Positions 63,901 through 64,000 of a DNA stretch of 64,000 bases are shown here, in pieces; positions within the stretch are counted from its first letter, which is position 1; every line of letters starts with the position of its first letter. The DNA is from Arenibacter algicola. Lineage in GTDB: Bacteria > Bacteroidota > Bacteroidia > Flavobacteriales > Flavobacteriaceae. The position numbers were made by a program, and so were the translations under genes. The notes below the pieces were generated by a model. It searched no databases, had not been told where the DNA came from, and saw only the letters and a program-made list of their open reading frames with translations. The DNA is taken from assembly GCF_018860365.1 (NCBI RefSeq), contig NZ_JAHKPO010000018.1, forward strand, positions 62,001 through 126,000. The letters run 5' to 3'.

Positions 63901-64000
63901 TCCATTTGATGGTTTCGATCCAGAAGGTAACCAGTATAGTGCTGGTAGTAACGTTTACGGTTTTACAGGACTTAGTGTTCCGTTGAGCCAAAGCTACTCC
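60902..64000 (+). CDS. SusC/RagA-family TonB-dependent receptor (C-terminus beyond the window)
   Basis: An outer-membrane receptor with 1033 codons visible and the frame open at 64000. After the signal peptide (MIQKLLLLCTFMLTWHGFAQ) come a carboxypeptidase-regulatory-like domain (VSGNVKDESGMPLPGVTVLIVGT), the TonB box region LDEVVVTAFG, the plug (MESLQGRVAGVQINRTSGSSGG, LIRGITS), and the SusC signature VLKGAAATALYGVRASNGAIIITTKKG. The barrel runs on to SASNILVWTPFDGFDPEGNQ, normally about 35-45 residues before the end, so only a few residues are missing. A SusD partner is expected just downstream. It appears to begin a second PUL or nutrient-uptake locus of unknown substrate. Confidence 0.94.
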   Translation, partial: MIQKLLLLCTFMLTWHGFAQNVSGNVKDESGMPLPGVTVLIVGTNTGTTTDFDGNFVIAAKQGDLVRFSYLGMKSQDVKVTSNAELSIVLSEDASALDEVVVTAFGVEKKQKSLGYSVTQVNTEDLNLAGQSNPMESLQGRVAGVQINRTSGSSGGGVDILIRGITSVNPSRSNQPLIVVDGIALNNDTFSGEVRPSAGSNSASSSEQFAFSNRAGDINPEDIESFNVLKGAAATALYGVRASNGAIIITTKKGKQGKAKINLTASTTFRDIQTTPSLQTTYREGFSGAPRTLYDPDSETGFNRVQNATSFYSWGPKYSDDSYTLGNGTVVDLTGDQFYSPYDIFRTGFNSQVNLSISGANEKLDYFFSMGKDQEDGVLPNTDYAKNNFRLKAGYKISDKLTLNSSISYTKSGGRRANGGDKSVMSALSYYSGTFPINDYMNADGTERDYSFGIIDNPRYLMETSSLMDNVNRWIGNATLNWSPKEWVNVTYAAQIDNYSDQRNRYVGADLDGGSQVGGFVLNQNINFTGLESNLLVAFTKDWSDDFTTDLTLGHQISDSKRDYAQARGEGLNVPGINEIGNTINYFVDNSVTQLRNVGAFGELKLGYKDKLFLTVTGRNDWLSTLPKENRSFFYPSASLAYDVSDVFGDNDVFTFGKLRASWAEVGKGPGFGDVGQYFVVDGDFPFGGAGGYRRSTLLGDLDIVPERNQSTEFGADLRFMKDRIRLDYAYYKTRVKDQIFTVGTAYSSGLSGITRNAGDYEVFGHELLISADIIRSNDFRWELILNWSTSEGKVLEIPEDIESIIFADSGFAGITSEIRAGDNMGNLYGYKWRYENGERYLDANGYPEIVLDERVKVGNAFPDFISSLGSNFKWKGIGFNFLLEYKEGGDLYDSGLRNSIRNGNPLSTLVRDEEVVLSGVMDNGSGGFTTNTTPALIDQDYYRNSNVYNRASEILVQDASWVKLRNVSLSYDMDNKFTRDLKMEKLSLSVSASNILVWTPFDGFDPEGNQYSAGSNVYGFTGLSVPLSQSYS

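Noticed and set aside
1-64000. tRNA or rRNA genes, CRISPR arrays, insertion sequences, integrase or phage genes
   Set aside because: None was recognised on reading either strand; intergenic regions are short and no direct-repeat arrays or transposase motifs were seen. A tRNA scan was not possible here.

Overview
The window looks like a chromosomal segment of a marine-type member of the Flavobacteriaceae (Bacteroidota). The evidence is the two SusC-type TonB-dependent receptors, a RagB/SusD lipoprotein, a one-protein hybrid two-component regulator, Tat-exported Gfo/Idh proteins, low GC content, few Shine-Dalgarno sites, and promoter -7 boxes of the Bacteroidota type TAnnTTTG. I saw no rRNA, tRNA, CRISPR array, insertion sequence or phage gene. 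The genus cannot be fixed from the sequence alone.

Region 1 (1-16.5 kb) is a fermentation and stress block: ackA (end cut by the window), pta, a tandem universal stress protein, an operon ldhA-gpmA-pfkB-glk, a secreted cupin, PEP synthase, and a PNPOx-like flavoprotein followed by mgtA and a DedA protein. Region 2 (16.8-31.3 kb) is mixed: a MacAB-like ABC exporter, two Gfo/Idh proteins, DUF1003, an APC permease, an HMA-like protein without CxxC, and a pair of large (alpha/alpha)6 glucosidases.

Region 3 (31.3-55.9 kb) is a polysaccharide utilisation locus. On the minus strand are a GH109-type Gfo/Idh glycosidase, SusC, SusD, a fasciclin lipoprotein, a probable DUF5007 lipoprotein and a PhoD-like phosphatase. 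On the plus strand are the hybrid regulator, a DUF5077/DUF3472 protein, a Cys-type sulfatase, a GH20 hexosaminidase, an M28 peptidase, a formylglycine-generating enzyme, and then galK-galT. Together they suggest uptake and breakdown of a sulfated glycan or glycoprotein rich in N-acetylhexosamine, probably GalNAc; the substrate is an inference.

Region 4 (56-64 kb) holds a small HMA-like protein, cbpM-cbpA, a second universal stress protein, trxB, a lipocalin-like protein and an almost complete second SusC receptor.

The most interesting signal is a set of seven intergenic palindromes TGAY-N4-RTCA. They lie upstream of pta/usp, ldhA, ppsA, the PNPOx gene, the PepSY-like gene, the small HMA-like gene, and between cbpA and the second usp. 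In every case a sequence resembling TAnnTTTG lies with its centre exactly 33 bp from the palindrome centre. This is the layout expected for a Crp/Fnr-family activator near -41. It ties the fermentation and stress genes at both ends of the window into one predicted regulon, whose regulator is not encoded here.
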